A stretch of 64,000 nucleotides of DNA from Mesorhizobium atlanticum (GTDB lineage: Bacteria; Pseudomonadota; Alphaproteobacteria; Rhizobiales; Rhizobiaceae), in contig NZ_QMBQ01000013.1 of assembly GCF_003289965.1 (NCBI RefSeq), positions 1-64,000 on the forward strand, read 5' to 3'. A model generated the notes under the pieces. It was not told the DNA's origin, did not search any database, and worked only from the letters and a program-made list of their open reading frames with translations. The translations under genes and the position numbers were made by a program. Shown here one piece after another: positions 8,557 through 17,785 of the stretch; position 1 is the first letter of the stretch, and the number at the start of each line of letters is the position of its first letter.

Positions 8557-9552
8557 TCAATAGATCTTCGAGAACTTCTCGATGTTGGTCTTGTCGAACT
8601 GGAAGGGCGGAGCCATCGCGGCCGAGTTGGTGTCGTCGAGCGTCACCTTGCCGACGCGGCCGATCGACAGCGTGGCGCCGGGCTTGGCCTCTTCCTTCTT
8701 CACCGCCAGGTCATGCGCGAGGTAGATCGCCGAGTAGCCGAGATCGATCGGGTTCCACAGAGCAACAGCCTGCGAAGCGCCGTTGTCGATGAACTTCTTG
8801 AACTCGGAAGGCAGGGCAAGACCCGTGACATTCACCTTGCCGATCAGGTTCTCGTCGGTGACGACCTGCGCTGCGGCGACGACGCCGACCGTGGTCGGCG
8901 CGATGATCGCCTTGAGGTTCGGATAGGACTTCAACAGGCCCTTGGCCTCGTCGGTGCTCTTGGCCGAATCGTCATCGCCATAGACGGTGGCGACCAGCTT
9001 GATCTTCGGGAATTTCTCCGGCAGCACCTTCTTCGCCGCTTCGATCCAGGCATTCTGGTTGGTGGCGGTCGAGGAGGCCGAGAGGATGGCGACGTCGCCG
9101 CCTTCCGGCAGGTAGTCGGCGGCGAGCTTGATGATGGTCTCGCCGATCAGGCCGGTGTCGGACGGGTTGAGGTGGAGCTGGCGGCCTTCCTTGGCGACGC
9201 CCGAGTCCCACGAGATCACGGTGATGCCGCGATCCATCGCCTTCTTCAGCACCGGCACCAGCGCGTCGGCGTCATTGGCCGAAACGGCGATGGCGTTGAC
9301 CTTCTGCGCGATCAGCGAGTTGATCACCTCGATCTGCGCTTCGGCGGTGGCCTTGGTCGGGCCGGTGTAGATGACGTCGACATCGCCCAGTTCCTTGGCC
9401 GCTTCCTCGGCGCCCTTGTTGGCGGCGTCGAAGAAGCCGTTGCCGAGCGACTTCACGACCAGCGCGATCTTGACGTTCTCGGCATAGGCGGCATTCACGA
9501 ACATGGCGGCGGAAAAGGCCGCTGTAACCAGCAGTTTCTTCAAAAAGCTCAT
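8557..9552 (-). CDS. rhaS: Rhamnose ABC transporter substrate-binding protein
   Basis: A 331-aa periplasmic binding protein of the type I (RbsB/LacI-like) fold. The signal peptide is clear: MSFLKKLLVTAAFSAAMF, then an AYA-E cleavage site near residue 24. The mature part begins NVKIALVVKSLGNGFFD and contains the ribose-binding-like segments AIAVSANDADAL and SWDSGV. It captures L-rhamnose and delivers it to RhaTPQ. A family 1 repeat separates it from rhaT. Confidence 0.9.
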   Translation of the reverse strand: MSFLKKLLVTAAFSAAMFVNAAYAENVKIALVVKSLGNGFFDAANKGAEEAAKELGDVDVIYTGPTKATAEAQIEVINSLIAQKVNAIAVSANDADALVPVLKKAMDRGITVISWDSGVAKEGRQLHLNPSDTGLIGETIIKLAADYLPEGGDVAILSASSTATNQNAWIEAAKKVLPEKFPKIKLVATVYGDDDSAKSTDEAKGLLKSYPNLKAIIAPTTVGVVAAAQVVTDENLIGKVNVTGLALPSEFKKFIDNGASQAVALWNPIDLGYSAIYLAHDLAVKKEEAKPGATLSIGRVGKVTLDDTNSAAMAPPFQFDKTNIEKFSKIY

Positions 9553-9605
9553 CGAATATCCTCCCTTGAGCGTTGCATTCCATCGCCGCTGCGGGCGCGA
9601 GTTCC

Positions 9606-10415
9606 TCAGGCCTGCAGTGAAGATTCTTCCCTATCGCTTGACTGCTTGCGGGCGACGACCAGCGCCACCCCCGCCGTTTCCAGCATCTTGGCCTCGCGGT
9701 CCTCGATGCCGTCGTCGGTGATCACGGTCGCGATGCGCGACAGCCCGCACAGGATCAGGCTGGAGCGCATGCGGAATTTCGAGGAATCAACCAGCACCAC
9801 CAACTCGTCGGCCTGGTCGATCAGCTTCTGCTCGGCCTGGATCAGCAGCGGATCCCCCTCCATCAGCCCGAGCGGTCCCAGGCCTTGCGCCCCCATGAAC
9901 ATGCGCCGCGCATAGAAGTTGCGCGTTACGTCATTGTCGAAAGGCGACAGGATGATGTTCTGCTCGCGATAGATCGTGCCGCCCGACAGCATCACCGTGT
10001 TCTTCGAATGCTTGAGCAGGTGCTCGGCGATCGGGAACGAGTTGGTGAAGATCGGCATGCGGCGTCCGGTCAGGAAATGCACCATCTGGAAGGTCGTGGT
10101 GCCGCCATTGATGATGATCGGCTCGCCATCGGCGCAAAGGTTCACCGCCTCCCGCGCGATCGCCCGCTTCTGCGCGGCGTTCAGCGTTTCGTTGACCGAG
10201 AAGGGCCGGCCGGCAAGGCCGATGAATTGCGGCGGCGAGATCGCCTCGGCGCCGCCGCGCACCCGGCGCAGGCGCTTTTGCACATGGAGCGCCGCGATGT
10301 CGCGCCGGATCGTAGCTTCGGAGGAATCCGTCAGCTCGACCATCTCCTGCACCGTCACAACAGGCTTTTCCTGGACGGCGGACAGAATGATCCTGTGGCG
10401 CTCTTTTTCGTGCAT
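9606..10415 (-). CDS. rhaR: DeoR-family transcriptional regulator of rhamnose genes
   Basis: A 269-aa DeoR-family repressor. The N-terminal winged helix includes VTVQEMVELTDSSEATIRRD; the C-terminal sugar-phosphate-sensing domain has IINGGTTTFQMV, an AQGL/GPLGLMEGD segment and VLVDSSKF. I chose the ATG at 10415 because GGGAGGA sits 5 nt upstream; the in-frame ATG at 10436 has no such site. In R. leguminosarum a DeoR-type RhaR negatively regulates rhamnose genes. It is transcribed divergently from rhaD across a control region with phased half sites, which it probably binds. Confidence 0.88.
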   Translation of the reverse strand: MHEKERHRIILSAVQEKPVVTVQEMVELTDSSEATIRRDIAALHVQKRLRRVRGGAEAISPPQFIGLAGRPFSVNETLNAAQKRAIAREAVNLCADGEPIIINGGTTTFQMVHFLTGRRMPIFTNSFPIAEHLLKHSKNTVMLSGGTIYREQNIILSPFDNDVTRNFYARRMFMGAQGLGPLGLMEGDPLLIQAEQKLIDQADELVVLVDSSKFRMRSSLILCGLSRIATVITDDGIEDREAKMLETAGVALVVARKQSSDREESSLQA

Positions 10416-10460
10416 GGTTCCTCCCTGCCTAAGCATCAGGCCTTAGAAAACGCGCAGTGT

Positions 10461-10530
10461 CAATCATTTCCGATCATATATTTTCATTGTGCAGTGCAAT
10501 ATGATCGATATTGATCGTTTATGATTGACA
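10461..10530. promoter_or_regulatory. Probable RhaR operator with 10-bp-phased half sites
   Basis: Between rhaR and rhaD, ATGATCGATA, TTGATCGTTT and ATGATTGACA follow each other at exactly 10-bp intervals from 10501 to 10530. The opposite strand of 10461-10480 carries ATGATCGGAA then ATGATTG with the same 10-bp step. The two blocks form an inverted repeat around 10489. A TTGACA hexamer at 10525-10530 could be a rhaD -35 box inside the last half site. Binding by RhaR is inference. Confidence 0.6.
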
Positions 10531-10604
10531 AGCAGGTCGCTAGCGTAGACATTCCCGAACAAGAAATGAGGGGCACGGCGTTCGCGCTCCAAGGGAGGAT
10601 ATCC

Positions 10605-12707
10605 ATGCTCGACAAGCGCTCCGGCTCGCGCCTCGCCAATCTGTGGGACGATGCAAAGGCCGAAGGGATGAGCGGTCCCGAGCTCCTGGTCTATCGCTCG
10701 AACACGCTCGGCTCCGACAAGCGCGTCACCAATTACGGCGGCGGCAACACCTCGTCCAAGGTCTGGCAGAAGGACCCGCTGACCGGCGAGGAAGTGGAAG
10801 TCCTGTGGGTGAAGGGCTCGGGCGGCGACAGCGCCTCGATCAAGCTCGACGGATTCGCGACCCTCTACATGGACAAGCTGCGCGCCATCAAGGGGCTCTA
10901 CCGCGGCGTCGAGCATGAGGATGAGATGGTGGGCTATCTGCCCCACTGCACCTTCAACCTCAATCCGCGCGCGGCCTCGATTGACACGCCGCTGCACGCT
11001 TACGTGCCGAAGGCTTGCGTCGACCATATGCATCCCGACGCCATCATCGCGGTCGCCGCGGCCAAGGATTCCAAGGCTATCACCAAGGAGATCTTCGGCG
11101 ACGCCATCGGCTGGCTGCCCTGGAAGCGGCCGGGCTTCGAGCTTGGCCTGTGGCTGGAGAAATTCTGCCTCGACAACCCCGAAGCCAAGGGCGTCGTGCT
11201 CGAAAGCCACGGCCTGTTCACCTGGGGCGACACCCCCAAGGAATGCTACGAGACCACGATCTCGGTGATCAACCAGGCAATCGAATGGTTCGAGCGCCGG
11301 TCGGAAGGCGTGGCCATCTTCGGCGGCGAGGCGGTCAAGGCGCTCGATGCGACGGCGCGCCGCGCCGTTGCCGCCAAGCTGATGCCGAGGATCCGCGGCC
11401 TGATCTCCGAAAAGAGCCATAAGCTCGGCCATTTCGACGATCAGCCTGCGGTGCTCGAATTCGTCAACTCGAAGGATTTGCGACCGCTGGCGGCGCTTGG
11501 CACCTCGTGCCCGGACCATTTCCTGCGCACAAAAATCCGGCCGCTGGTGATCGAGTTCGATCCGGCAAAGCCCGATATCGACGCCGTCATCGCGCGGCTC
11601 GCCGACGACATTGCTGAATACCGCGTCGGCTACCAGGCCTACTATGACGCCTGCAAGCATCCGGACTCGCCCGCCATCCGCGATCCCAATGCCGTGGTCT
11701 ATCTGATGCCTGGGGTCGGCATGTTCACCTTCGCCGGCGACAAGGCGACGGCCCGCATTTCCGGCGAATTCTATGTCAACGCCATCAACGTCATGCGCGG
11801 CGCTTCGACGGTTTCGTCCTATGTCGGCCTGCCGGCGCAGGAAGCTTTCGACATCGAGTACTGGCAGCTCGAGGAAGCCAAGCTGCAGCGCCTGCCGAAG
11901 CCGAAGGCGCTGGCCGGCCAGATCGCGCTGGTCACCGGCGGTGCCGGCGGCATCGGCCGCGCCACCGCCAACCGACTGCTGCGCGAAGGCGCCTGCGTCG
12001 TGCTCGCCGATATCGACGAGGCGGCTTTGGCCAGCGCCAATGACGAGCTGTCGAAGGCCTTCGGAAAAGACTTTGTCCGTCCGGTGCGGATCGATGTCAC
12101 CTCGGAGGACCAGGTGCTTTCGGGCTTCGCCGAAACGGCGGTCGAGTTCGGCGGTATCGACATCCTGGTTTCCAATGCCGGCCTGGCCTCCTCCGCGCCG
12201 ATCGAGGAGACGACACTGGCGCTGTGGAACAAGAACATGGACATCCTGTCCACCGGCTATTTCCTCGTCTCACGCGAGGCTTTCCGCCTGTTCCGCGCCC
12301 AGAAGATCGGCGGCAACGTCGTCTTCGTCGCCTCCAAGAACGGCCTCGCCGCCTCGCCGAACGCGTCCGCCTATTGCACCGCCAAGGCCGCCGAGATCCA
12401 TCTTGCCCGCTGCCTGGCGCTCGAAGGAGCGGAGGCGCAGATCAGGGTCAACGTCGTCAATCCGGACGCGGTGCTGCGCGGCTCCAAGATCTGGACCGGC
12501 GAGTGGAAGGAACAGCGCGCCGCCGCCTACAAGATGTCGACCGACGACCTCGAGGAGCATTACCGCGCGCGCTCGATGCTGAAGCGCTCGGTTTTCCCGG
12601 AGGACATCGCCGAGGCGATCTATTTCTTCGCCTCCGACATGTCGGCCAAGTCGACCGGCAACATCGTCAACGTCGACGCCGGCAACGCGCAAAGTTTTAC
12701 GCGATAA
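10605..12707 (+). CDS. rhaD: Bifunctional rhamnulose-1-phosphate aldolase / short-chain dehydrogenase
   Basis: A 700-aa fusion. The first 410 or so residues are a class II aldolase (AraD-like) with TNYGGGNTSSK and the metal-ligand segment CVDHMHPDA. From about 440 to the end lies a short-chain dehydrogenase with TGGAGGIG and the YxxxK pair in ASAYCTAKAAE. The aldolase yields DHAP and L-lactaldehyde and the dehydrogenase oxidises the aldehyde, as established for RhaD proteins of this architecture. I chose ATG 10605 because GGGAGGATATCC precedes it; the upstream ATG at 10521 lies in the operator. The following gene rhaI is separated by a family 1 repeat. Confidence 0.92.
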   Translation: MLDKRSGSRLANLWDDAKAEGMSGPELLVYRSNTLGSDKRVTNYGGGNTSSKVWQKDPLTGEEVEVLWVKGSGGDSASIKLDGFATLYMDKLRAIKGLYRGVEHEDEMVGYLPHCTFNLNPRAASIDTPLHAYVPKACVDHMHPDAIIAVAAAKDSKAITKEIFGDAIGWLPWKRPGFELGLWLEKFCLDNPEAKGVVLESHGLFTWGDTPKECYETTISVINQAIEWFERRSEGVAIFGGEAVKALDATARRAVAAKLMPRIRGLISEKSHKLGHFDDQPAVLEFVNSKDLRPLAALGTSCPDHFLRTKIRPLVIEFDPAKPDIDAVIARLADDIAEYRVGYQAYYDACKHPDSPAIRDPNAVVYLMPGVGMFTFAGDKATARISGEFYVNAINVMRGASTVSSYVGLPAQEAFDIEYWQLEEAKLQRLPKPKALAGQIALVTGGAGGIGRATANRLLREGACVVLADIDEAALASANDELSKAFGKDFVRPVRIDVTSEDQVLSGFAETAVEFGGIDILVSNAGLASSAPIEETTLALWNKNMDILSTGYFLVSREAFRLFRAQKIGGNVVFVASKNGLAASPNASAYCTAKAAEIHLARCLALEGAEAQIRVNVVNPDAVLRGSKIWTGEWKEQRAAAYKMSTDDLEEHYRARSMLKRSVFPEDIAEAIYFFASDMSAKSTGNIVNVDAGNAQSFTR

Positions 12708-12712
12708 GCTTC

Positions 12713-12772
12713 CTTCTCCCCGTTCTACGGGGAGAAGGTGCCGGCAGGCGGATGAGGGGCAGCGCCGGCCGA
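12713..12772. repeat. Palindromic repeat (family 1) between rhaD and rhaI
   Basis: The cleanest copy of the family. TTCTCCCCGT and ACGGGGAGAA form a 10-bp perfect stem with a 3-nt loop, followed by GGTGCCGGCAGGCGGATGAG and GGGCAGCGCCGGCC. It lies within the rhaD-rhaI transcript. Confidence 0.85.
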
Positions 12773-12795
12773 ACGCATTCTTGGGAGGAATTGCA

Positions 12796-14088
12796 GTGTC
12801 CGAAACAATCATTTCCGCCGATCTCGTCGCCAGCCGCAACGCCGCCCGCCGGCCCGACCTCGAGCGCGACTACGCCTCGCTCGGCGAACGTCTCGACCGC
12901 CGCGGCATCGCCATCGACGCGATCCGCGACAAGGTCGAGAAATTCGCCGTGGCGATCCCGTCCTGGGGCGTCGGCACCGGCGGCACGCGCTTTGCCCGCT
13001 TTCCCGGTCCCGGCGAGCCGCGTGACATCTTCGACAAGATCGAGGACTGCGCCGTCATTGCCCAGCTGACGCGGGCGACGCCGACGGTCTCGCTGCACAT
13101 CCCGTGGGACAAGGCCGATCCGAACCGGCTGAAACAGGCGGCCTCGCGCTTCGGCCTCGGCTTCGACGCCATGAACTCCAACACCTTCTCCGACGCCAGG
13201 GACCAGAAGCTTTCCTACAAATTCGGCTCGCTCTCGCATGCCGATGCCGCCACGCGCCTGCAGGCGGTCGAGCACAATCTCGAATGCATCGAGATCGGCA
13301 AGACGCTGGGCTCCAAGGCGCTGACGGTGTGGATCGGCGACGGCTCCAACTTCCCCGGCCAGGTCAACTTCGCAAAAGTCTTCGAGCGCTATCTCGACGC
13401 CATGCGCGACATCTATGCCGGCCTGCCGGACGACTGGCGCCTGTTCACCGAGCACAAGATGTATGAGCCGGCCTTCTATTCGACGGTCGTGCAGGACTGG
13501 GGCACCAACTACATCATCGCCAGGGAACTCGGCGACAAGGCCTTCTGCCTGGTCGACCTCGGCCACCACGCGCCCAACGTCAACATCGAGATGATCGTGT
13601 CGCGGCTGATCCAGTTCGGCAAGCTGGGCGGCTTCCACTTCAACGATTCCAAATATGGCGACGACGACCTCGATGCCGGCTCGATCGATCCCTATCGGCT
13701 GTTCCTGGTCTTCAACGAGCTGGTCGATGCCGAGCTCTCGGGCGCCAAGGGCTTCAACCCGGCGCATATGCTCGACCAGAGCCACAACGTCACCGATCCG
13801 ATCGAGAGCCTGATGCTGTCGGCGGTCGAGGTCCAGCGCGCATATGCGCAGGCGCTGCTGGTCGACCGCAAGGCGCTGGAAGGTTTTCAGGACGCCAATG
13901 ATGCGCTGATGGCGACGCAGACGCTGAAAACCGCCTACCGGACGGATGTCGAGCCGATCCTCGCCATGGCGCGGCTGAGGACCGGTGGCGCTATCGATCC
14001 GGTCGCCGCCTACCGCGAAGCCGGTTACCGGGCGAAGGTAGCGGCTGAGCGGCCGGTGGTCGCAAGTGGCGGTGGCGGCATCGTCTGA
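12796..14088 (+). CDS. rhaI: L-rhamnose isomerase (rhizobial type)
   Basis: A 430-aa TIM-barrel isomerase of the xylose-isomerase-like superfamily. Metal-binding segments are visible as LFTEHKMYEPAFYSTVVQDW, LVDLGHHAPNVNIE and GGFHFNDSKYGDDDLD. It converts L-rhamnose to L-rhamnulose, feeding RhaK and RhaD. I chose the GTG at 12796 because GGGAGGA lies 6 nt upstream; the TTG at 12781 overlaps that site. It belongs to the RhaI type rather than the E. coli RhaA type, as in R. leguminosarum. Confidence 0.9.
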   Translation: MSETIISADLVASRNAARRPDLERDYASLGERLDRRGIAIDAIRDKVEKFAVAIPSWGVGTGGTRFARFPGPGEPRDIFDKIEDCAVIAQLTRATPTVSLHIPWDKADPNRLKQAASRFGLGFDAMNSNTFSDARDQKLSYKFGSLSHADAATRLQAVEHNLECIEIGKTLGSKALTVWIGDGSNFPGQVNFAKVFERYLDAMRDIYAGLPDDWRLFTEHKMYEPAFYSTVVQDWGTNYIIARELGDKAFCLVDLGHHAPNVNIEMIVSRLIQFGKLGGFHFNDSKYGDDDLDAGSIDPYRLFLVFNELVDAELSGAKGFNPAHMLDQSHNVTDPIESLMLSAVEVQRAYAQALLVDRKALEGFQDANDALMATQTLKTAYRTDVEPILAMARLRTGGAIDPVAAYREAGYRAKVAAERPVVASGGGGIV

Positions 14089-14186
14089 CAGGCAGATATC
14101 CGATTTGATCCGGGCCAGCGCCATTGGCGATGGACAGGTCCGCTGGCAGGGTCTTTCCTAGGCGCCCCAACGCCAGGAGCACCGCC

Positions 14187-15926
14187 ATGCCCTTGAACCG
14201 TCGGACGCTGCTGGGCGTCACCCTTTCGCTTGCACTCACCCTCACGCCACCGATCACCGCTTTCGCCGCGTCGCCCGCTCCGGCCAAGGGCGAGCACGGC
14301 ATGGTCGTCACAGAGCAGCATCTCGCCACCGAAGTCGGCGTCGACGTGCTGAAGAAAGGCGGCAACGCCGTCGATGCCGCTGTCGCGGTTGGCTATGCGC
14401 TGGCCGTCGTCTATCCCGAAGCCGGCAATATCGGCGGCGGCGGTTTCATGACCATCCGCCTCAAGGACGGCCGCACGACCTTCCTCGATTTCCGCGAGCG
14501 CGCGCCGCTCGCCGCCACCAGGACCATGTATCTCGACAAGGACGGCAAGCCGATCAAGGGCGCCAGTCTTGACGGCTATCTCGCCGTCGGCGTGCCCGGT
14601 TCCGTCGCCGGTTTCGAGATGGCGCGCGAGAAATACGGCACGCTCTCAAGACAGGATCTGATGGCGCCGGCAATCGCCTATGCCAAGGGCGGCTTCGTGC
14701 TCAACCAGGGCGACGCGGCTTCCTTCGCCAACAGTGCCGCACGGCTGGGGAAGGACCCGGCGGCGGCCGCCATCTTCCTGAAAGAGGACCGCAAGCCTTA
14801 TGGCATCGGCGAGACGCTCGTTCAGCCGGACCTGGCCGCTTCATTGTCGGCGATCTCGCAAAAGGGGCCGGACGCCTTCTACAAGGGCGCCATTGCGGAC
14901 GCCATCGTCAAGGCGAGCGGCGTCAAGGGCGGCATCCTCGCCAAGGGCGATTTCGAGCAATATGCGGTGCGAGAGCTGAAGCCGGTGACCTGTTCCTACC
15001 GCGGCTACGAGATCATCTCCTCGCCGCCGCCGAGCTCGGGCGGCGTCATCATCTGCGAAATTCTCAATGTGCTGGAAGGCTACCCGCTTTCTTATCTCGG
15101 CTCCGGGTCCGCAGAGACCGTCCATGTCATGGTCGAGGCCATGCGCCATGCCTATGTCGACCGCAACTCCGCGCTCGGCGACCCGGATTTCATCGACAAT
15201 CCGGTCTCGAAACTGCTCGACAAGGGCTACGCCAAGGAAATCCGCGAAAAGATCGACCCGTTTCGCGCCGGAATCTCGAAGGAGCTGATGCCGAAGGGTT
15301 TTGGCGAGTCGAAGGAGACCACTCACTATTCGATCATCGACAGGGACGGCAACGCGGTTGCGGTCACCTACACGCTGAACGGCCCCTACGGCGCCGGTGT
15401 GGTCGCCGACGGCACCGGCATCCTGCTCAACAACGAGATGGACGATTTTACCCAGAAGCCGGGGGTGCCGAACCTCTACGGGCTGGTCCAGGGCGAGGCC
15501 AACGCCATCCAGCCGAAGAAGACGCCTCTATCCTCGATGAGCCCAACAATCCTCACCAGGGACGGCAAGCCCTTCATGGTCATCGGCAGCCCGGGCGGCT
15601 CGCGCATCATCACCATCACGCTGGAGGCTATCGTCAACGTCATCGACTTCGGCATGGACATCCAGGAAGCGATCGACGCGCCGCGCATCCATCATCAGTG
15701 GCTGCCGGACACGGTCTATGTCGAGCCTTTCGGGCTGTCGCCGGACACGGAGAAGCTGCTTGCCGGCATGGGCTACCATCTCGACCTGAGCGACGAGACC
15801 TGGGGCCGGGCCGCCGGCATTCTGGTCGGCGGCAAGAGCCTGGCGGAGATCGAGAAGGGCGGCGGCGCACGCTACAACGGCGCCATGGACAGCCGCGCGG
15901 CTGCCGGCGAGGCCCTGGGCTATTAA
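14187..15926 (+). CDS. ggt: Gamma-glutamyltransferase, periplasmic
   Basis: A 579-aa proenzyme of the Ntn-hydrolase superfamily. The start at 14187 has AGGAG upstream and opens a signal peptide (MPLNRRTLLGVTLSLALTL, cleaved after about AFA). The autoprocessing site is ETTHYS with the catalytic threonine near residue 379, followed by GNAVAVTYTLNGPYG and later SSMSPTI and GSPGGSRIITI in the small subunit. It hydrolyses or transfers the gamma-glutamyl group of glutathione. All key motifs are present and length is normal. The 3' end overlaps the convergent membrane-protein gene by 4 nt. Confidence 0.93.
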   Translation: MPLNRRTLLGVTLSLALTLTPPITAFAASPAPAKGEHGMVVTEQHLATEVGVDVLKKGGNAVDAAVAVGYALAVVYPEAGNIGGGGFMTIRLKDGRTTFLDFRERAPLAATRTMYLDKDGKPIKGASLDGYLAVGVPGSVAGFEMAREKYGTLSRQDLMAPAIAYAKGGFVLNQGDAASFANSAARLGKDPAAAAIFLKEDRKPYGIGETLVQPDLAASLSAISQKGPDAFYKGAIADAIVKASGVKGGILAKGDFEQYAVRELKPVTCSYRGYEIISSPPPSSGGVIICEILNVLEGYPLSYLGSGSAETVHVMVEAMRHAYVDRNSALGDPDFIDNPVSKLLDKGYAKEIREKIDPFRAGISKELMPKGFGESKETTHYSIIDRDGNAVAVTYTLNGPYGAGVVADGTGILLNNEMDDFTQKPGVPNLYGLVQGEANAIQPKKTPLSSMSPTILTRDGKPFMVIGSPGGSRIITITLEAIVNVIDFGMDIQEAIDAPRIHHQWLPDTVYVEPFGLSPDTEKLLAGMGYHLDLSDETWGRAAGILVGGKSLAEIEKGGGARYNGAMDSRAAAGEALGY

Positions 15927-16270
15927 ACCACCAACGTGATGGTCGAGGCAATCAGCATGACGGCGGCGATGGCGACGAACAGCGCGTAGATGCGAGGCCG
16001 GTCGAGCAATAGCGCATTGCCGGAAATCCAGGCCGCCGTGGCGCCGCCGAGCGCGAACAGGAAGCCGTTGCGGTGACCGAAGGACATCGAGGCGGCCATC
16101 AGCCCGCCGATGATCAGCGCGCCGAAGACGATGATGACGGCGACAGCGTATTTCTCGAAATCATTGCCGCCCCCCATGACCGGCCCAATCGCATTGAGAT
16201 TGGGCAGGTCGTCCGGGTCGAAGGGGCTGGTCGAGCCGTATTCGTCTTGACCGAGGGATTCGCGCATCAT
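15923..16270 (-). CDS. Small membrane protein of unknown function
   Basis: A 115-aa protein. The first 50 residues are polar and acidic (MMRESLGQDEYGSTSPFDPD) and are followed by three hydrophobic segments: VAVIIVFGALIIGGLMAA, FLFALGGATAAWISGNALL and YALFVAIAAVMLIASTITLV. I chose the ATG at 16270 because GGAG lies 5 nt before it. I do not recognise the family. It converges on ggt with a 4-nt overlap and is followed upstream by dctD in the same direction, with about 160 bp between. Confidence 0.6.
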   Translation of the reverse strand: MMRESLGQDEYGSTSPFDPDDLPNLNAIGPVMGGGNDFEKYAVAVIIVFGALIIGGLMAASMSFGHRNGFLFALGGATAAWISGNALLLDRPRIYALFVAIAAVMLIASTITLVV

Positions 16271-16429
16271 TCGTTCTCCGCTGGGCGGCAACAAACCATC
16301 AACGCTTGCCGAGCGCAACCCGGCAACGCCATCGCCGCGATGCGTTCGCTGGCCGGCTGATGCCAACGTGCCACGGTTTGCCGGATAAGCTCAACGGCCA
16401 GGGGTTGGATCGGGTTCCACAGGCTTGAT

Positions 16430-17785
16430 CTATCTGGAAAAATCGCTGCGCACGATGCCGTGCCGCTGCAGCTTGTCGTAGAAGGTCTTGCGCGGAATGC
16501 CGAGCGCCTCGATCGTGCGGCGGACGTCGCCGTCATTGCGACCAAGTGTCTCGCGGATGATCTCGGCCTCGTAGCGATCGAGCCGTTCCGGCAACGGCAT
16601 CGCGGCGTCGTTCCCCATTGCCGCCGGGGAAGGCGTTTCGGCGACGTCCTCAAGTCCGAGCACGAAGCGTTCGGCGAAATGGGCGAGTTCGCGTACATTG
16701 CCCGGCCAGTCATGCTCCCTGAGATGGCGCTGGACCGCCGCCGACGTCGCCGGCACTGCGCGCCGGAAACGGGATGCGGCGCGCTCGGCGAAATAGCCGA
16801 ACAGCAGCGGCACGTCGTCCCGCCGTTCGCGCAGCGGCGGAATGGAGAGCGTCACCACATTGAGCCGGTAATAAAGGTCCTCGCGGAAAGCGCCGCGCTG
16901 GCTGGCATCGCCGAGGTCGACCTTGGCCGCCGCGACGACGCGCAGGTCGACCGGCCGCACCTCATTGGTGCCGAGCGGCGTCACCTCGCGCATTTCGAGC
17001 ACGCGCAGCATCTGCACCTGTGTCGCAGCCGGCATGCTTTCGATCTCGTCGAGGAACAGCGTGCCGCCGCTCGAATGCTCGATGCGGCCGACGCGCTTCT
17101 TCTGCGCGCCGGTGAAGGCGCCGGCTTCGTGTCCGAAGAGCTCGCTTTCGATGACCGTCTCCGGCAGCGTGCCGCAATTGAGCGCGACGAAATTGCCCTT
17201 GGCGCGGCGGCTCCAGCGATGCAGCAGGTTCGCCACCACCTCCTTGCCCGAGCCGGTCTCGCCGGTCACCAGCACGTCGACATCGGTGTCGGCGATCTGC
17301 CTCAGCGTGCGGCGCAGCCGCTCCATCGCCGGCGTCTGGCCGATCAGCGGCAAGCCCTCCTGCGCCTGCTCGGCCGCTTCGCGCAACGCGCGGTTTTCCA
17401 TCACCAGCCGGCGTTTTTCGGCCGCGCGGGCAACGCTCTGCACCAGCCGGTCGGCGGCAAAAGGCTTGGTGATGAAGTCGTAGGCGCCGTCCTTGATCGC
17501 CTTGACGGCCATCGCGATATCGCCGTGCCCCGTGACCAGGATGACGGGGATATCAGGGTCGAGAGGCAAGACGCGGTCGAAAAGCTGCAGCCCGTCGATC
17601 TCCGGCATGCGGATGTCCGACACCACCACGCCGGCGAAATTCCTGTCGAGCGCCGCCAACGCCTCGCTTGCCACCGAATAGGCCGACACCGCAAAGCCGG
17701 CAAGCTCCAGCGTCTGCCTTGTCGCCTTGAGCAGGTCGTCGTCGTCATCGATCAGGATCACCGGTGCGGGATCGTTCGTGGTCAT
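16430..17785 (-). CDS. dctD: C4-dicarboxylate transport response regulator, sigma-54 activator
   Basis: A 451-aa NtrC-family enhancer-binding protein. The receiver domain occupies residues 1-125 with the phosphorylation site D57 in VVVSDIRMPEIDG. The AAA+ domain follows with Walker A GETGSGKE, the sigma-54 contact loop GAFTGA, and GGTLFLDEIE. A Fis-type helix-turn-helix ends the protein (GDVRRTIEALGIPRKTFYDK). Its start overlaps the dctB stop by 4 nt. With DctB it activates dctA from the sigma-54 promoter at 19781. Confidence 0.94.
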   Translation of the reverse strand: MTTNDPAPVILIDDDDDLLKATRQTLELAGFAVSAYSVASEALAALDRNFAGVVVSDIRMPEIDGLQLFDRVLPLDPDIPVILVTGHGDIAMAVKAIKDGAYDFITKPFAADRLVQSVARAAEKRRLVMENRALREAAEQAQEGLPLIGQTPAMERLRRTLRQIADTDVDVLVTGETGSGKEVVANLLHRWSRRAKGNFVALNCGTLPETVIESELFGHEAGAFTGAQKKRVGRIEHSSGGTLFLDEIESMPAATQVQMLRVLEMREVTPLGTNEVRPVDLRVVAAAKVDLGDASQRGAFREDLYYRLNVVTLSIPPLRERRDDVPLLFGYFAERAASRFRRAVPATSAAVQRHLREHDWPGNVRELAHFAERFVLGLEDVAETPSPAAMGNDAAMPLPERLDRYEAEIIRETLGRNDGDVRRTIEALGIPRKTFYDKLQRHGIVRSDFSR

